Below, piece by piece: positions 62,292 through 64,000 of a DNA stretch of 64,000 nucleotides. The notes under the pieces are model-generated. The model did not search any database and had not been told where the DNA came from. It saw only the letters and a program-made list of their open reading frames with translations. A program made the position numbers and the translations under genes. This DNA comes from Acanthopleuribacter pedis. Lineage in GTDB: Bacteria; Acidobacteriota; Holophagae; Acanthopleuribacterales; Acanthopleuribacteraceae. Each line of letters opens with the position of its first letter. Position 1 is the first letter of the stretch. The stretch spans positions 1-64,000 of the forward strand of contig NZ_JAFREP010000002.1 in the NCBI RefSeq assembly GCF_017377855.1. The letters run 5' to 3'.

Positions 62292-63257
62292 TTAGTTGGC
62301 GAAGGCCCATTGCTTGGGATTGTCGTCGAGGTGGACCGCAACGGTGTCGCCGATTGCGGCAATCTGTTGCCATAAGCCGTTGTCGAGGGTGACCGCGGCG
62401 GCCGCCGCCGAGTTGGTGATTTGATCGGGCCGTCGTGCACCGGCGATGGCGAAATGGTTGGGGCCATGGGTGATCCAGGCCAGTGCCAGTTGCGCCATGC
62501 TGATGCCTAAATCGGCCGCGATGGGGCGAAGTTGTGCCAGAGCGTCTTGGACACGAGACCAGTGGGGTTGTGCGAACAGCCGGTGTTGGGCGCGGTGATC
62601 GCCTTCCTCGAACTGGTGATCGGCGGTAAATTTATCCGCCAAAATCCCTTGCGCCAAGGGGGAATAGGCCAAAACCGCGATGTTCTTGTCGCGACAGAAG
62701 GGGATCAGTTCGCGGTCGTGCATGCGCCAGAACAAGGAGTAAGGCGGCTGCACGCTGTCGATGGGTCCGAACCGCAGCGCTTCTTCCAGTTGGGCACGCG
62801 AGAAATTGGATACGCCGATGCCGCGGATTTTGCCCTGCTGCTTGAGGTCGACCAGGGCGGACATCGTCTCTTCAATCGGAACCAAGGGGGTGTTGAAGGT
62901 GCCGGCGGGCCAGTGGATTTGATAAAGATCGATTACATCGGTGCCCAGGTTCTCAAGCGAGCGATGGCACGCCTCAAACACCTGATCGCGTTTGAGATGG
63001 TTGCAAAAAACCTTGCTGAGCAAGACCGTCTCTTTGCGTTGGCTGCCGAGTGCCTTGGCGATGATGCGTTCGGCGTGGCCGTTGCCGTACACTTCCGCGG
63101 TATCGAAACTGGTGACGCCCTGGTCGAAGGCCGCGCGCAGGGCCGCGATGGATTCGTTGTCGTCAATGCCGACCCACATGCGTTTGCCCGTTTGCCAGGT
63201 GCCCATGATGACCTTACTAAGGGCGATGTCGCTTGATCCTAGGGGTGCGTATTTCAT
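62292..63257 (-). CDS. Aldo/keto reductase
   Basis: 321 residues from ATG 63257. The family pattern is clear: SFDTAEVYGNGHAERIIAKA with catalytic Asp/Tyr, LLSKVFCNHLKRDQ with catalytic Lys, YQIHWPAGTF with His, GIGVSNFSRAQLEEAL and a SPLAQGIL segment. NADPH-binding residues occur near the C-terminus (IAGARRPDQITNSA). Substrate unknown. Its start lies 11 bases after the stop of the YceI-like gene, so the two are cotranscribed. Confidence 0.92.
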   Translation of the reverse strand: MKYAPLGSSDIALSKVIMGTWQTGKRMWVGIDDNESIAALRAAFDQGVTSFDTAEVYGNGHAERIIAKALGSQRKETVLLSKVFCNHLKRDQVFEACHRSLENLGTDVIDLYQIHWPAGTFNTPLVPIEETMSALVDLKQQGKIRGIGVSNFSRAQLEEALRFGPIDSVQPPYSLFWRMHDRELIPFCRDKNIAVLAYSPLAQGILADKFTADHQFEEGDHRAQHRLFAQPHWSRVQDALAQLRPIAADLGISMAQLALAWITHGPNHFAIAGARRPDQITNSAAAAAVTLDNGLWQQIAAIGDTVAVHLDDNPKQWAFAN

Positions 63258-63268
63258 CCAAAAAACGC

Positions 63269-63844
63269 CTAGTTCGCTTGCCAGGTGCCGCTGAAGGACA
63301 CGAAGGCAATCGGCAGGATCGACTGGTGCGCGCACAACTTCATCATGGCTTCCAGGGGAGCGCCGGTCAGACCGAGGTCGGCCATGCCGACGGCGACGGG
63401 ACGCGGGGTGACCGCTTGCACGGTTTTGGCGTCGGTGCGGATCAGCAGCATGGGGAAGGTGATTTCAGGAGAGAGGCCGCGGTAGTGGAGCTTGGCTTTG
63501 AAGTCGACCATGGCGGTGGTGCCGACGGTTTTGGGCAGTTGATCGGCGGGAAAGGCGCCTTTCAGGACCATTTTGGGGAAGCTGGCCACCTCAAACAACG
63601 CGGTTTTGATATTGGTGTCCCGCGGCGGTAGGGCGGTGTCCAAAGTGTCCAGGTTAACGACCACCTCGAAGGAACCATCCTTGGCGCCGCCGGTCACGGC
63701 GAAGGTCCCGGGCACGGCGGCGATGTTGTCCTTAACAGAAAAAAAATGGACCTTGCCGTCGTCCAATTTCCAGCCGGCACACAGGGGTAAGCTGAACAAA
63801 ACAAAAGCAGTGGCAACAAAAAGCCGTTGGTTCAGGGGATTCAT
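63269..63844 (-). CDS. Secreted YceI-family lipid-binding protein
   Basis: 191 residues; ATG 63844 preceded by TGAGGAG. Signal peptide MNPLNQRLFVATAFVLFSLP. The mature lipocalin-like barrel shows the YceI features: WKLDDGKVHFFSVKD, then GSFEVVVNLDTLDTALPPRD, VASFPKMVLKGAFP and VDFKAKLHYRG. The family binds isoprenoid-type lipids in the periplasm. First gene of the operon with the aldo/keto reductase. Confidence 0.85.
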   Translation of the reverse strand: MNPLNQRLFVATAFVLFSLPLCAGWKLDDGKVHFFSVKDNIAAVPGTFAVTGGAKDGSFEVVVNLDTLDTALPPRDTNIKTALFEVASFPKMVLKGAFPADQLPKTVGTTAMVDFKAKLHYRGLSPEITFPMLLIRTDAKTVQAVTPRPVAVGMADLGLTGAPLEAMMKLCAHQSILPIAFVSFSGTWQAN

Positions 63845-64000
63845 GATGATGCTCCTCAAGATCCGTAAGGGGTTGGTAATCGAGCGTCGGGGGAAGAAAC
63901 AGAGAAACAAGAAGGGACCCGACGGGTTGGTGGTATTCAAGCACGGTTCACGATTGGGGACAACGGCCGATGTCGGGGCGGCTGTCCCGTTGGGAAAGGG

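Overview
The window comes from a large-genome, fairly GC-rich Gram-negative bacterium. It carries several ECF sigma factors, eukaryote-like Ser/Thr kinases with TPR tails, sigma-54 activators, long secreted multi-domain proteins and many small interspersed repeats. That mix fits Acidobacteriota of the Acanthopleuribacter/Sulfidibacter type, or a myxobacterium-like lineage. This placement is inference; no rRNA or marker gene is present.

Layout. 1-731: 50-bp tandem repeats and palindromes. 732-2714: secreted PHB-depolymerase-like esterase. 2943-10316: the most interesting block, a retron: WGR/HEAT protein, SWIM zinc-finger protein, a structured msr-msd RNA with 20-bp a1/a2 repeats, a reverse transcriptase with the retron NAxxH and VTG motifs, then a GST. 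10317-11276: two MITE-like palindromic elements. 11315-16983: tandem paralogues of a secreted amidotransferase-like protein. 17062-28396: signalling block with an ECF sigma factor, TPR Ser/Thr kinase, FHA sigma-54 activator, a pseudokinase/histidine-kinase hybrid, an NtrC-like regulator and a 71-residue secreted peptide behind a good sigma-54 promoter. 29054-37498: secreted Fn3-like protein, a DUF4097-like protein and two amidohydrolases. 37892-44529: glycosyltransferase, flavin halogenase, chorismate-lyase-like protein, PAS protein, 4HBT thioesterase and CoA ligase, suggesting a halogenated aromatic metabolite. 45375-47728: ECF sigma/anti-sigma pair and MipA/OmpV protein. 47791-50937: AlkD, a broken formylglycine-generating-enzyme-like gene and two secreted proteins. 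50966-53035: ECF sigma factor and Ser/Thr kinase separated by a MITE-like element. 54372-59198: TraB protein, GGDEF/EAL protein and type II thioesterase. 59199-60254: interspersed and 34-bp tandem repeats. 60359-63844: TPR protein, AlaX editing protein, aldo/keto reductase and YceI protein.

The main result is the retron. The RNA was found by reading the 334 bases between the SWIM and RT genes: two 20-nt arms pair over their full length with two G-U wobbles. Between them lie an 8-bp msr hairpin and a long msd hairpin, and a sigma-70-like promoter sits at the expected distance upstream. The WGR/HEAT and SWIM proteins are the probable effector partners.

The second result is the regulatory link between two sigma-54 activators, a kinase, a pseudokinase hybrid and the small secreted peptide.
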